Below the pieces are notes generated by a model, which searched no databases, had not been told where the DNA came from, and saw only the letters and a program-made list of their open reading frames with translations. This document shows, piece by piece, positions 8,665 to 22,184 of a stretch of 64,000 nucleotides of DNA. Within the stretch, counting starts at the first letter, position 1, and each line of letters starts with the position of its first letter. The stretch comes from Petunia secreta (taxonomy: Eukaryota; Streptophyta; Magnoliopsida; Solanales; Solanaceae), in contig JARKIP010000035.1 of the NCBI GenBank assembly GCA_029990175.1, forward strand, positions 39,260,001 to 39,324,000, in the 5' to 3' direction. Made by a program: the position numbers and the translations under genes.

Positions 8665-10639
8665 GTCAGTCCCTCCACTTGCTGAGTGCTGATGCAAGCA
8701 GTCAGGAAGTGAAAGCGGCGTGATGTGAAAAAATATCTCACTGACTCCTTGACACTCGCAGTCTCTTTGACAAAGAATGATAGTGAACTCTTCGAGAACT
8801 TTGCGTGCTTCCTTTTGATTGGCTGACATTGGTTCTTTGCACCTTCATGAAGAACAGTAATGACTGCTCCGAATCGCTTCGTATCTCCAGTAATAATGAC
8901 ACTTGACCGTTTCATGTCTCACCCTTGTTTCTTTCTGCCAATAACTAGTGGCTTTAAGACAGTGTGAAAATCACTACTCCTCTTCAGAAAATAAATCCTT
9001 CAATAACTTCTGTGATAGTGAGAAGCTTTCCTTTAAGGATGCTTGCCTTTAATCCCTGTTTGACATTCCCAAAAGACCTTCTTTGCTTTGTGAGTATGAG
9101 GCGTGAGGGGATTTCGAAGGGAGCAGTTTTCTTCTTTTCTTTCTTCATTTGTGAGAGAAGGATTGAAGTTCCCCGAGACACGATATAGAGCTGAGACTCT
9201 AATGGAGGTGTTTTTTAGTAGGCATTCATCGTGGCTGATGTATCAATTCTGGCATGTTCCAAAATCATGTGTGGCGATTTTCTGTAATATTCTTCTTGTC
9301 ATGTGGCGCAGTTCAGCAAAGGAGTGCCAACCCCTTTCAGGCTTCTTGTAGTTCACTCATCTCCTGGATGCTAGGGAATATATCTCGGAGGCAACTCATT
9401 TTGCAAAATGAGAGTGTTCAGGGATATCCTCTCCTTCTTCGGGCTGTTAACGCTCAACATTCTCCATACCAACAGCGTTCGGGGTAGTTGTATAGCTCTG
9501 GCCTATTTCTTGACCTTGGAGTTTGCATAAGCTTCCAATCGTTCGGGGGAAGAGAGAATATAAGGCGTTCCCAAGATTCATGGTGATTCTTCATTGGAGT
9601 CTCTCCAAGTGAACCCAAGTGAAGTTTTCGATGCCCATTCTGCTGCCTCCGCCGTTCTACTGAGGGATGCCTCAGTTGGGCTGACTTTCCTCCCCCTATT
9701 GTGCAGTATTTCAAAGGTGTTGCTACTTGGGGTACTGAGTTTGAAATTTCGCCTTCGAATCCCGGGAGAAAATTCGATGCAAGAGCTACAATCCAGATGA
9801 AGAATCTCCGGAGGTGCAAATTCAAAGGAACTTATAGGTTTAGTCTTCCATTTCCTTTTTTTCTGCAGCTGTCATAAACGAATGTTGTATTCAGGAAGAA
9901 CTGAATGTATATTTTGGGCCCGTTTTGACTTAAATTACTTGTTTTTGTTCGTACATTTTTTAATTTTTGATGTAAGCAATAAGTTATGCCTGTGTGGGCA
10001 TTTTCACCTAAGAATTAGATTGCTTCCAGTCGTCCTGCTTGTTCTAGTTTAAGAACGTGTGCCATGTGCATGCTTTGAGCAGTTATGTCTGTGGTGCACT
10101 AATAAACGACGGCTGGGTTGCATACATAGTAGATGGCTGTTTGCGCCCATAATAGGACGACTTTAGCCCATGTGGAAACTATCCTTTGCATTTTGAGACA
10201 AAACGTCTTCGCTTAGTACTAGAGTATTTAAGACTTTCTAATACTACACGGATAGGCGTCCCCATCAGCGTGTAGGTGCAATTGTTGATTTAACGAGATC
10301 AATGCTCGATTAATGCTTGGTGGCTGAGTTAGACGTGGTCTAACTCTAAGCGAGTAGTGTACTCTACTTTCTTCTAGCGGAAAGTGAGTGTATTACTTCA
10401 ACTTAGATCTAGCCGGAGCTATGAATAGTTGGATCATAGATGGATCTAAATAAATGAGTAAAACTTATTAAGATAGTAGTTTTATTGGTTCAGCACCGGA
10501 GCCATGTGAAACAAAGAAGTAGGGTTAAGTGCCCGTTGTAAAACAAAGAACATGGATAAGAGCCTGTTGTAAATAATTTAGAGAAGACCAAGATAACAAA
10601 AAATACATATCTCGAGTATTCACGCTTTGTCGGATTTTC
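8665..10639 (-). other. Element E post-pol region, no recognised gene
   Basis: Lies between integrase and 3' LTR, where Tat elements carry a long non-pol region. A minus-strand frame at 9454-9825 (123 codons, some without an ATG) and shorter frames at 8557-8915 have no motif I recognise. The purine-rich stretch next to the LTR (minus strand AAGTGGAGGGACTGAC) is the probable polypurine tract. Confidence 0.45.
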
Positions 10640-11860
10640 AAGAGTAGTACTTCTTTAGCCATGTGATATTCCAGTTATTTATAATGACTATCCCTTCCAT
10701 TTCTTCGAGAACGTACGCACCTTTTCCAGCAATACCCCGTACTTTGTACGGTCCTTCCCAATTCGGAGCGAGCTTCCCTGCTCCGGTCTGCTTGGTGCTC
10801 TGAGTAACTTTGTGAAGGACCAGGTCCCCGATGTTGAGGTACCGTAGATTTGCCCTTGCGTTGTTATATTGCTCTACTCATTATTTCTGGTTTGCGAGGC
10901 GAATGACTACTATCTCCCGTTGTTCATCCAAAAGATCAAGGGAATCCTTCAGGGCTTCGTTGTTGGGCTCCTCTTCAGGAAATGTCCATCGTAAACTAGT
11001 ATTCTCCAATTTCTAAAAGAATCATTGCTTTTGTTCCGTACGTCAATGAAAATGGTGTTTCTCCAGTGCTGGCTTTTGAAGTAGTTCGGTAGGCCCACAG
11101 TACTCCGGGCAGTTCTTCAGGCCATTTTCCCTTGGCCTACTTGAGCTGCTTCGTCAGATTTTCTACTATTATCTTGTTTGAGAATTCGTCTTTGCCGTTG
11201 GCTAAAGAAAAGTTGTGATCTTGTCGCCTATGAATTGAGGACAATTATCGTAGGTGATTTCTGCTGGAATCCCAAATTGGCACATAATATTTTTCAAGAT
11301 AAAATCAATGACTTCTTTCTCTCTAACCGAGCGTATGCGGCTGCCTCGACCCATTTGATGAGTCCATCATGATAAGAACAAACTTGACACCACCAGGAAC
11401 TTAAGGCATGGGCCCTACGATGTCCATCCCCCATTTCATGAAAGGCCACGGGGCTGTCACTGAATGTAACAACTTCGTCGGCTGATGAAGTACATAGGAG
11501 AACCTTTGGCAGGTATCACATGCCCGGGCAAACTTGCTCATATTGTCTTCCATTCGGGGCCAAAAATAGCGGGCCTGATTAACTTGAGAGCTAGAGACCA
11601 CCCGCCAGAGTAATTTCTACACTATCCTTTATGGATTTCTCTATGTGCATAATTCGTCTGAAAAGGACCCAATCATTTAGACAAAGCTCAACTAAATATT
11701 CGCATGTACAACTCTTTATTATTTAAGACGTAGCGAGCCTCTTGAGCTCTTTGCCTTCTACTCTCCTTCTGGTCTGCTGGGAGCGTTCCGCTGTTTAGAT
11801 ATTCAATGATCGACTGCCGCCAGTCCCATGATGATCCTATTGTGTTGACTTCGTGGCGCT
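10640..11860 (-). pseudogene. Element E integrase, degraded
   Basis: Readable by frame switching. The zinc-binding segment has RYFWPRMEDNMSKFARACDTCQRF. The core starts WGMDIVGPMP (first Asp), with the second Asp block near QFGIPAEITYDNCPQFI. The C-terminal domain reads KLAPNWEGPYKV then GKGAYVLEEMEG and ends W-KKYYS. Many stops and frameshifts make it non-functional. This GPY-type tail is typical of Tat-lineage integrases. Confidence 0.75.
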
Positions 11861-11879
11861 TGACATTTGCGTAAGTTAA

Positions 11880-12384
11880 CTCAATTGTAGAAACTGGGCT
11901 GTCTGTGTTTAATTATGTAGTGACCGCCAGGCTAGCTAGGGCATCAGCCTCCACATTTTCTTCTCTTGGTACCTGATTGATCCTCTATTTCTAAAAATTC
12001 TTCAGATATTTCTCCACTCTAGCCCGGTACTCTTGCATGCGAGCGTCCTTGGTGGTGTATATTTCGGTCAACTAATTCACTACAAGCTGAGAATCACAAT
12101 TGATGCTGACTTCCCTAGCCCCCAATATGTAAGCTAATTCTAGGGCTTGAATTACCGCTTCATATTCTGCTTCGTTGTTCATTATCTGGGAGCAGCTGAC
12201 AGCTTTTCTTATCACCTTGTTCGTTGGGGATTCGGTCACTAAACCAAGCCTGACCCTTTTTACATTCGAGGCTCCGTCGGTGTAGATAACCCATTCCCTA
12301 AGGGTTATTCCTTCTATGATCTTGCATTTTTCCTTGACCGTCGGTATTAAATCAGTGTTAAAGTCCGCGAGAACTTGCGACTTG
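11880..12384 (-). pseudogene. Element E archaeal-type RNase H (aRH), degraded
   Basis: Shows the aRH motifs of Tat/Ogre elements: WVIYTDGASN with the first catalytic Asp, NNEAEYEAVIQALELA with the catalytic Glu, and CDSQLVV with the next Asp. Stops follow. It directly continues the ordinary RNase H at 26753-27340 once the Athila element is removed. The extra aRH between RNase H and integrase marks E as Tat clade. Confidence 0.75.
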
Positions 12385-12389
12385 ATGGC
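12385..12389. other. Target site duplication ATGGC, left of Athila
   Basis: atggc immediately before the LTR start TGATGTTCGG. The identical atggc lies at 26748-26752 immediately after the LTR end AGCAACA. Confidence 0.9.
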
Positions 12390-13742
12390 TGATGTTCGGC
12401 ATTTTATGCCTACTTTTCCTTAATATTTCCGCACATTTGAGCTTGTTTTGCACTTGTTTGGTGGCTTGTGAATGTGGTTTTACGCTGATGTTGTGTTGTT
12501 CGTGTGTAGGTCGTTACGCGATGCATTTGGAGTGTTTCGAAGCTTGATTGAGCATGAATTGGTTAAAGGATGTTTGAAGATTGGATCGAGCGCACAAAGG
12601 CACGACACAAGCCGAGTTTTGGAGCGAAAGAAGGAAGTTTTTGCCTGGCGCTGCAGCCTCCGCGCCGCGCCACCCATAGCGCGCAGGAGGCTTGCGCGTT
12701 TGGCATGCGCCGCAGGCCTATAGCACGAAGGCTGGGAGCGGGTTCTGGTTGGTAGCACGCTTTTCGGGGCGCGGGGCGCCCGTTATAGCGCCCCTTGTGC
12801 GCGATTTTACTTCCTATTCCTTCTAGTTTTGGGTTTAACTTATTACCAAGGGTTTGGAAACATTATAAATAGTTTATTACTTAGTTTTTGTAAGGGGTTC
12901 TTGACTTTGGAGCAATATTGAGAGCTACACACTTCATTGAACAAGGGTTATTCCCAAATATTTCATCTATTACATCATGTATTTCATTATTACACCAAAT
13001 CTTTGCCTTGTGATTATGAATATGTGTGACTAATTTCCTAACGTTAGGGGGTTAGAGTTTACATGAAAGTTGATTGTTGAAGATTGAATTCCATTGATTG
13101 AATCCCATAACGGGTTATTTATTCTTCCTTGATTTAACGTGTATAATTGTTAGAGCTCGATAGTTATACATCATCTATGGTTTTTGGGTTGAACTCGAAA
13201 GAGAGAATCTAATTACGTAATAAGGAAGAATAGAACTAGTTTGTGAACCCGGGCATCGGGGAATCAATTCGCGGGTAGGATAGACATATACTTGCTTGCC
13301 TAGTTTAACTAATTACAGGATCGTTAATGCGTGCATGTGATTTAACCCATAGACATACAGTGATTAAAGTAGCTTGCATAGATTGTGAAGAACTGAAAGG
13401 TTTTCATAATTACAATTAACCTGTCAGTTAGTAACCCGGGATTTAAGAAGTGAAATCAATTGAATACATCAACTGGATTGTTCGTAACTCTGACCCTGGA
13501 TCGCTCTCTTGATATCGTTAACAACCAAAGTTTTGCCCCATTGCTTGATTACATTCCAGCACTTTAATTACTGCATTTTAGTATAAAAACTCTTACAATC
13601 ATTGGAAAAAGACCCCTGGATAGTTTATTTAGGAATTGTTTATTAAGCACTAGTCTGCATAGTCCTCGTGGGAACGATACTCGACTTTGTCACTTTATTA
13701 CTTGGCGACCGCGTATACTTGCGTGTGCGTTTGAGAGCAACA
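12390..13742 (+). repeat. Athila 5' LTR
   Basis: TGATGTTCGG...GAGCAACA. A TATA box (tataaata, 12864-12871) lies just after a GC-rich block (about 12640-12810) rich in GCGC. Short frames inside this block, also at 25477-25763, reflect its composition and are not genes. Confidence 0.93.
12864..12871 (+). promoter_or_regulatory. TATA box of Athila LTR
   Basis: tataaata within acattataaatagttt. The same box is in the 3' LTR near 25869. Confidence 0.55.
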
Positions 13743-13748
13743 AGTTTT

Positions 13749-13768
13749 TGGCGCGCCATTGCCGGGGA
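13749..13768 (+). other. Athila primer binding site (tRNA-Asp type)
   Basis: TGGCGCGCCATTGCCGGGGA, six bases after the LTR. It resembles the Athila PBS complementary to the 3' end of tRNA-Asp but has two extra bases in the middle and one change, so priming may be impaired. Confidence 0.65.
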
Positions 13769-13866
13769 CTAATTACGGACTAATTACTTTTGAACAATTA
13801 CTTAATTTCTATTCAGGTTTAATTTTTTGTTGAGTTTCTTGTGCTGTTTCAGGCAATAGGTTTTGA

Positions 13867-16800
13867 ATGCAAAGGAACAAAAAGAACGAATCCCTCGCAC
13901 CTTTTGATCCCGAGCCTGAAAGAACCTTGAGGAAGACAAGGAAAGAAGCGAGAGATCGAGAAGCATTAGCAATCGTACTTGCATCCCTTCCTGTTGAAAT
14001 GGCTGAAGAACAAACAGTAGCAGTGCGAGATGTGGCTCTTCCTAGTCTGAAAGGAGTAGAGTCAAGTATTGTGAAGCCTGCTATTACTGGAAACTTTGAG
14101 ATCAAGCCCGGCATGATTCAGTTGCTGCATGTGACGGGGCAATATGGTGGATTCCTGCATGAAGATCCGCAGCAACACTTGCAGAACTTTCTGGAGATCA
14201 GTGATACTTATACACCGACAGGTGTGCCTACTGATTATGTGCGAATGACTTTGTTCCCATTTTCATTGATTGGGACAGCAAGGAAGTGGTTAAAGGCTGA
14301 AAAGCCTGGGTCTATCACTACTTGGGAGGATTTAGCTAAGAAATTCTTGGCTAAGTTTTATCCGTCGGCTAAGACGGCCAGGTTGAGGAGTGCAATTTTG
14401 TCCTTCAGGCAGTTTGAAGGCGAATCATTATATGCAGCCTGGGAGAGATTTAAAGCGTTATTGAGAGATTGTCCTCACCACAATCAAACTAATGAGGTTA
14501 TTGCACACACTTTTGTTGAGGGATTGAACCAACATACTAAGATTGTGGTTGATGCTGCTGCTGGAGGCCAAGTGCTGGCCTTAAATTTTGAACAGATCTA
14601 TGACTTACTTGATAAGTTTTCACAGAGCAATCCTGATTGGCAGGGTGATGGCAGAGCTAATATACTTAGTGAGGGGGCTAGCAGAGCGGCTACGCAGAAA
14701 GCTGCTGGGGTACTTCAACTAGATGGAATCACAGAGTTGCGAGCAAAGATGGATGCGATTTCCAATCAAATCAGTAAGCTGGCTCTCCAAGCAAAGCCAC
14801 AACCAACTCCAGTGCAGCAAGTTCAGGCCTTTTGTGAGGTATGTGGTGAGGATCATAGCACTGAGGTTTGTCCCTCTAACCCAGAATCAGTGTATTATGT
14901 GGGTAATCAGAACAGATCACAGGGCCAAAACCGAAATCAGTATGGTAATAATTATAACACGGGTTGGCGTAATCACCCAAATTTTTCTTGGAGGGATACC
15001 CGTGAGCAGTTTCAGGGCAATGAGAGAGCCCAATTTACTCAAAACAATGCACCACAGCAGGGATCGCAGTCTCAGGCTCAACCACAGCAGTCTAATACTA
15101 TGGAGGATATGCTCAAGAAAATTCTTGCAGGGCAGCAAAAGCTCATTGATGAGTCAGCATCTCAGGCACAAACAATAAAAGATTTGAGCAATGCACAGAA
15201 AGATCTTGAAAGACAATTGGGGCAGCTTGCTGGAGCACAAAATAATAGACCTCGGGGTGCTTTACCGAGTGATACAGAGAAGAATCCTAGAGTATTCGTG
15301 CAAGCAGTGACTTTGAGGAATGGAAGAGCACTGGAGGAAGTTCCCCCAAAGCCAAAGAAGCCTGTTGGTGAGTTAGAGCCAAATGTTGATAGGGAAGTGG
15401 AAAAAGAAGCAGAAAAGGTAACCGAAAAGCAGCCCGAGTCTGCTATTGTGAGACCACCACCACCTTTCCCGCAGAGACTTCAGAAGCAGAAAGTTGATGC
15501 AGCATGCAAGAAATTTTTGGAGATATTGAGTCAAATTCAGGTAAATATTCCTTTGGTGGAGCTTTTGCGGGATGTTCCCAAATATGCTAAATACATCAAG
15601 GATATTGTTGCTAACAAGAGAAGATTGACTGAGTTTGAGACAGTTGCACTTACTGAGGAGTGCAGTTCCAGAGTTAGAAGCAAGCTTCCGCAGAAATTGA
15701 AGGACCCGGGCAGTTTTACCATCCCTTTAAAAATTGGGGAACATGAGGTTGGTCGTGCTTTATGTGATTTGGGTGCTAGTGTGAATTTGATGCCTTCTTC
15801 AGTTTTTAGGAAGCTAGGCCTGGGTGAGCCACGACCCACTACTGTGACCCTGCAGCTTGCTGATAGATCTTTGACATGCCCTGAGGGGATTATTGAGGAT
15901 GTGCTTGTACAAGTGGGTCAGTTCATATTACCCGTTGATTTTATTATTCTTGATTATGAAGCTGATCCTGAGGTTCCTCTCATCTTGGGAAGAGGATTTT
16001 TGGCTACTGCGGATGCTGTTATAAGAGTCAGAGCTGGCAAGATGATCATGAAGGTAAATGGGGAAGAAGCGGTGTTTAATGTGTTCAGAGCTACCCAGCT
16101 TCCTTCTCATTATGAAGAGTTGTCCATGGTAAAAGTAATAGATGATGAGTTGACTGCTGATGAGAGGTCATTCTTGGCTTCTAATGTTGATTCTTTGGAA
16201 AGGGCACTCTTATGTGATGATGATGATATCCTGAAGGATGAAGATACTGAAGAATTTGTGGAGGTTCTTAATATGCAGAGTAGATTCATCCCAGGGTGGA
16301 AGAAATTTGAGGAGCTTGATAGACCGTTGACCTTAGCTCCTGCTAAACCGTCTATTGAGAAAGCTCCTAATCTTGAGCTCAAACCTTTACCCGCACATTT
16401 ACGTTATGCTTATTTGGGTGAAGGTAATACTTTGCCCGTGATCCTTTCTTCTTTGTTGTCTGATGTGCAGGTTGAGAAGGTGTTGCGGGTATTGCGAGAG
16501 CGCAAGAGAGCTATTGGCTGGACTATTGCTGATATTAGAGGGATTAGTCCTTCCTTCTGCATGCATAAAATTCTCTTGGAAGAAGATCATAAGCCATCCA
16601 TAGAGCAGCAGAGGAGGCTAAATCCAATCATGAAGGAGGTGGTGAAGAAAGAAGTTATCGAGTGGCTGGATGCTGGTATTATTTTTCCTATCTCTGACAG
16701 CAAGTGGGTGAGTCCGGTGCAGTGTGTTCCTAAGAAAGGGGGCATGACAGTGGTGAAGAATGAGAACAATGAGTTGATTCCTACAAGAACTGTTACAGGG

Positions 16801-19268
16801 TGGCGAATTTGCATTGATTATAGGAAGCTGAACAAGGCCACCAGGAAAGATCACTTCCCACTCCCTTTTATTGATCAGATGTTGGATAGACTAGCAGGCC
16901 ATGAGTATTATTGTTTCTTGGATGGTTATTCGGGCTACAATCAAATTGTGATAGCTCCTGAAGACCAAGAGAAGACCACTTTTACTTGTCCATATGGCAC
17001 CTATGCATTTAGAAGGATGCCATTGGGTTGTGTAATGCCCCGGGGACTTTTCAGCGGTGCATGATGGCTATTTTCACTGACATGGTGGAAAAATTTGTGG
17101 AGGTGTTTATGGATGATTTCTCAGTGGTTGGTGACTCTTTTGATGAATGCTTGAAGAACCTTGATGCTGTGCTGAGCCGTTGTGAAGAAACAAATCTGGT
17201 GCTGAATTGGGAAAAATGTCACTTTATGGTTCAAGAAGGCATAGTACTTGGGCACAAGGTGTCAAAGCAAGGGATTGAGGTTGACAAGGCGAAGATAGAG
17301 GCTATTGAGAAATTACCACCACCTATCTCTGTTAAGGGGGTGCGTAGTTTCTTGGGACATGCAGGGTTCTATAGACGGTTCATAAAGGACTTCTCCAAAA
17401 TTTCCACTCCCTTGTGCAAATTGTTGGAGAAGGATGTGAAATTTGTGTTTGATGATGCTTGTATTAAGGCGTTTGAAGAGTTGAAGAAAAGGTTGGTGAC
17501 CGCACCAATCATCATTGCTCCTGACTGGTCTTTGCCATTTGAATTGATGTGTGATGCGAGTGATAATGCTATTGGGGCTGTTCTAGGCCAAAGAATAGGA
17601 AGAATTTTTCACTCCATCTATTATGCAAGCAAGACACTTGATGCAGCCCAGTCCAATTATACTACCACTGAGAAGGAGTTGCTAGCCGTGGTTTATGCTT
17701 TTGATAAATTCAGATCTTATTTGGTTGGCACTCGTGTTGTTGTCTACACTGATCATGCCGCAATCCGGTATTTGTTTGAAAAGAAGGACTCCAAGCCGAG
17801 ACTTATTCGATGGGTTCTCCTATTGCAAGAGTTTGATGTTGAAATTCGAGATCGCAAGGGGACTGAGAATCAAGTAGCTGATCATTTGTCAAGGCTGGAG
17901 AATAGAGATCATGTAGATGAGGGGCCTGAGATTAAAGAGGTATTTCCTGATGAGCAACTTTTTGCTCTAGAAGAAGCTGAAACACCATGGTATGCTGACA
18001 TGGTAAATTTTCTTGTGAGTGATGTGTATCCCCCTGGGGCAACTGCTGAGCAGAGGCGTAAACTCCTTCATGAGAGCAGATTTTATGTGTGGGATGAGCC
18101 CTATTTGTACAAGATAGGTGTTGATCAACTAGCTAGGAGATGTGTTCCAAGGGAAGAAGTAGAGCCGATTCTACAGAGCTGCCATTCCTCTCCTTATGGT
18201 GGCCACCTTGGTGGAGATCGAACAGCTGCAAAGGTACTTCAATCTGGTTTCTTTTGGCCTACTTTATTTAAAGATGCTCATGCATTAGTGAAGCAATGTG
18301 ATCGTTGCCAAAGAACGGGTACCATTACTAGGCGTCACGAGATGCCTTTGAACAATATTTTGGAGATTGAGCTGTTTGATTGTTGGGGTATTGATTTTAT
18401 GGGTCCATTCCCACCTTCTATGGGCAATAAATATATCCTTGTAGCAGTTGATTATGTATCTAAATGGGTGGAGGCCATTGCACTTCCTACAAATGATGCG
18501 AGTGTGGTGGTGAAGTTCGTGAAGAAGAATATTTTCACTCGTTTTGGGACACCGCGGGCTATCATTAGTGATGAAGGTACGCATTTCTGTAACCGGTTGT
18601 TCAATAAATTATTGGCTAAGTATGGGGTTCGCCACAAGGTGGCTACTGCTTATCACCCCCAAACGAGTGGCCAAGTGGAAGTGTCTAACAGAGAGATCAA
18701 GCAAATCCTTGAGAAGACTGTGAATGCCTCGAGGAAGGATTGGGCTATGAAGTTAGATGATGCTCTCTGGGCCTATCGAACTGCATTCAAAACGCCTATT
18801 GGAACCTCTCCATATAGGCTTGTTTATGGGAAGGCTTGTCACTTGCCGGTTGAATTAGAGCATAAGGCGTATTGGGCTATTCAAAAGCTCAACTTTGATA
18901 TGGCCTTAGCGGGTGAGAAGAGGATGCTCCAGTTGCATGAACTTGAAGAGTTCCGTTTCCATGCGTATGAAAATGCGAAATTATATAAGGAACGGACAAA
19001 GAAGTGGCATGATAAGCACATTGAGCATCGCTCTTTTGAGCCCGGGCAGCGTGTATTGTTGTTCAACTCGAGGTTGAAATTGTTTTCGGGCAAGTTGAAG
19101 TCGAGATGGTCGGGGCCTTTTGAAGTTGTTCGGGTTACCGCACATGGAGCGGTTGCATTGAGAGCCCCGGGTTCTGAAAGCACATTTTTGGTTAATGGTC
19201 AACGGGTGAAACATTATTGGGGAGGTGCGGTGAATCATCGCACTTCAATTACATTGCGAGACCCTTGA
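13867..19268 (+). pseudogene. Athila gag-pol polyprotein, single frameshift
   Basis: The frame from ATG 13867 runs to 17064 and continues, after a one-base deletion near 17022, from 17028 to 19268. Gag domain is at residues about 85-220 (FPFSLIGTARKWL, then FEGESLYAAWERF), a zinc knuckle near 322 (CEVCGEDHSTEVC), and protease near 633 (CDLGASVNLMP). RT starts near 910, with [13 protein letters not shown] and active site FMDD at about 17107. RNase H has [15 protein letters not shown] and [10 protein letters not shown]. Integrase has the zinc domain ending CDRCQRTG, then [15 protein letters not shown] and [15 protein letters not shown]. The duplicated copy downstream has CCATTTGGG where this one has CCATTGGG, which pinpoints the lesion. 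Apart from that it looks fresh. Confidence 0.92.
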
Positions 19269-19280
19269 TTTATACCCTTG

Positions 19281-21018
19281 AAAGGGGGCATGACAGTGGT
19301 GAAGAATGAGAACAATGAGTTGATTCCTACAAGAACTGTTACAGGGTGGCGAATTTGCATTGATTATAGGAAGCTGAACAAGGCCACCAGGAAAGATCAC
19401 TTCCCACTCCCTTTTATTGATCAGATGTTGGATAGACTAGCAGGCCATGAGTATTATTGTTTCTTGGATGGTTATTCGGGCTACAATCAAATTGTGATAG
19501 CTCCTGAAGACCAAGAGAAGACCACTTTTACTTGTCCATATGGCACCTATGCATTTAGAAGGATGCCATTTGGGTTGTGTAATGCCCCGGGGACTTTTCA
19601 GAGGTGCATGATGGCTATTTTCACTGACATGGTGGAAAAATTTGTGGAGGTGTTTATGGATGATTTCTCAGTGGTTGGTGACTCTTTTGATGAATGCTTG
19701 AAGAACCTTGATGCTGTGCTGAGCCGTTGTGAAGAAACAAATCTGGTGCTGAATTGGGAAAAATGTCACTTTATGGTTCAAGAAGGCATAGTACTTGGGC
19801 ACAAGGTGTCAAAGCAAGGGATTGAGGTTGACAAGGCGAAGATAGAGGCTATTGAGAAATTACCACCACCTATCTCTGTTAAGGGGGTGCGTAGTTTCTT
19901 GGGACATGCAGGGTTCTATAGACGGTTCATAAAGGACTTCTCCAAAATTTCCACTCCCTTGTGCAAATTGTTGGAGAAGGATGTGAAATTTGTGTTTGAT
20001 GATGCTTGTATTAAGGCGTTTGAAGAGTTGAAGAAAAGGTTGGTGACCGCACCAATCATCATTGCTCCTGACTGGTCTTTGCCATTTGAATTGATGTGTG
20101 ATGCGAGTGATAATGCTATTGGGGCTGTTCTAGGCCAAAGAATAGGAAGAATTTTTCACTCCATCTATTATGCAAGCAAGACACTTGATGCAGCCCAGTC
20201 CAATTATACTACCACTGAGAAGGAGTTGCTAGCCATGGTTTATGCTTTTGATAAATTCAGATCTTATTATGTTGGCACTCGTGTTGTTGTCTACACTGAT
20301 CATGCCGCAATCCGGTATTTGTTTGAAAAGAAGGACTCCAAGCCGAGACTTATTCGATGGGTTCTCCTATTGCAAGAGTTTGATGTTGAAATTCGAGATC
20401 GCAAGGGGAAATTCGAGTGGCCAAGTGGATGTGTCTAACAGAGAGATCAAGCAAATCCTTGAGAAGACTGTGAATACCTCGAGGAAGGATTGGGCTATGA
20501 AGTTAGATGATGCTCTCTGGGCCTATCGAACTGCATTCAAAACGCCTATTGGAACCTCTCCATATAGGCTTGTTTATGGGAAGGCTTGTCACTTGCCGGT
20601 TGAATTAGAGCATAAGGCGTATTGGGCTATTCAAAAGCTCAACTTTGATATGGCCTTAGCGGGTGAGAAGAGGATGCTCCAGTTGCATGAACTTGAAGAG
20701 TTCCGTTTCCATGCGTATGAAAATGCGAAATTATATAAGGAACGGACAAAGAAGTGGCATGATAAGCACATTGAGCATCGCTCTTTTGAGCCCGGGCAGC
20801 GCGTATTGTTGTTCAACTCGAGGTTGAAATTGTTTCCGGGCAAGTTGAAGTCGAGATGGTCGGGGCCTTTTGAAGTTGTTCGGGTTACCGCACATGGAGC
20901 GGTTGCATTGAGAGCCCCGGGTTCTGAAAGCACATTTTTGGTTAATGGTCAACGGGTGAAACATTATTGGGGAGGTGCGGTGAATCATCGCACTTCAATT
21001 ACATTGCGAGACCCTTGA
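19281..21018 (+). pseudogene. Duplicated RT-RNase H fused to integrase tail (Athila)
   Basis: 19281-20409 repeats 16735-17862 almost exactly (RT from [12 protein letters not shown] through RNase H, frameshift site intact). It then jumps at GAAATTCGAGTGGCC to the equivalent of 18668-19268, the integrase C-terminus, leaving out the RNase H end, the zinc domain and most of the core. The piece follows the normal integrase stop after tttataccc. The junction shifts frame (first part ends 20440, second is read from about 20412). It looks like template switching or unequal recombination, and has no independent start or function. Confidence 0.9.
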
Positions 21019-22115
21019 TTTATACCCGTCGTGCCACGACATTAAATAAGGCGCTTCTCGGGAGGCAACCCGAGTTTGTACTTGTAATAGTTTAGTTTTC
21101 TTTTGCTTTTATAGTGTCACGTTTTTGTTGTTTTTGTGTGTCGTTTTTGCAGGAATCGGGTGAGCTAAATAAGGTGAAATGAATGCATTGAGGGGGATGG
21201 GACGTCTCGAGACATGTCCCACGCTTGGTTTGTACTTGGAATCGAAATTCGGTGCGAAAAAACGTTCTTGGGCGCGTTCGGGAGTGCCCCGCGCCTCCCA
21301 AAGCGCGAGAAAAAGTGAAACAAAGAAGCTAGGCGCGGTTGGGAGCGCCCCGCGCCTCCCACCGCGCCATGCTAGGCATAATGCTCAAGTTTTTGCACGC
21401 TATTGGCCTGCGGCGCGAGCCTTAACGCGGAGGGCTAGGCAGAAAGTCGAGAAAGTTGCCTGCTATTGGCATGCGGCGCGGAGGCAAACGCGGAGGGCCA
21501 ATTTCTGGTTTGAAAAAACGGGTCAACGGGTTTGTCCCGAAATTCTTTAATTCCCCACCCCTATAACCCCGATTCCTAACACTATTTCTTCCTTACTTTC
21601 ACCACAAACACTCTCTACACACACACTAATTCACTTGCAACAATTGTACTCATTCCAAATCTTGTGCAATCACTTCTAACACCATCAAGTAAGTACATTA
21701 CTACTCTTCCTTCTCAATAACATGTAAGTTGTCTTCATAATTGCTCATGGGTGATTCTCTTAACTAGTTACAAGCTTCTTCATAAAAATTCAATCTTGAT
21801 ATGCTTAATTGTCTATGATGCTTAGTATAGACCTTGTGACTTGTAAAAAGAGATCTCCCAACAAATTGGGAGGGGTGGCACATTACAAAATCAATTGAAA
21901 TTGCTAGTTCAAAGTTGTGCACACTAGGTGTTTGTGAAAAAGCCTCAAAGATGAAATATCAATGACATTGTGAATTCTTGAGTAGCAATGCATTCCTTAG
22001 GCCTACAATGAACATTAGGTGTTGCATACACACTAGATTTGATCATGAGGCACCCACACTAGCTTGATTTTAAAAAATTCAAAACGTGGCATATTTTGCC
22101 AAGGCTAGTTTTGTT

Positions 22116-22128
22116 CAAGTGTGGGGTG
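22116..22128 (+). other. Internal PPT-like motif 1
   Basis: CAAGTGTGGGGTG, the same sequence as the PPT that abuts the 3' LTR at 25381-25394. Confidence 0.6.
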
Positions 22129-22170
22129 CTCGTGCCATTGAAACAAGTGATTGCCACATAGAGTGTGTGC

Positions 22171-22184
22171 TAAGTGTGGGGTGG
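22171..22184 (+). other. Internal PPT-like motif 2
   Basis: TAAGTGTGGGGTGG, upstream of the env-like ATG at 22259. Confidence 0.6.

Noticed and set aside
9454..9825. 123-codon minus-strand frame in element E post-pol region
   Set aside because: No motif, no conserved copy in the window, surrounded by decayed sequence. Left as unresolved non-coding.
12472..12758. Overlapping short frames on both strands in the Athila LTR (repeated at 25477-25763)
   Set aside because: They follow the GC-rich LTR block, and their presence in both LTRs reflects LTR identity rather than a gene.
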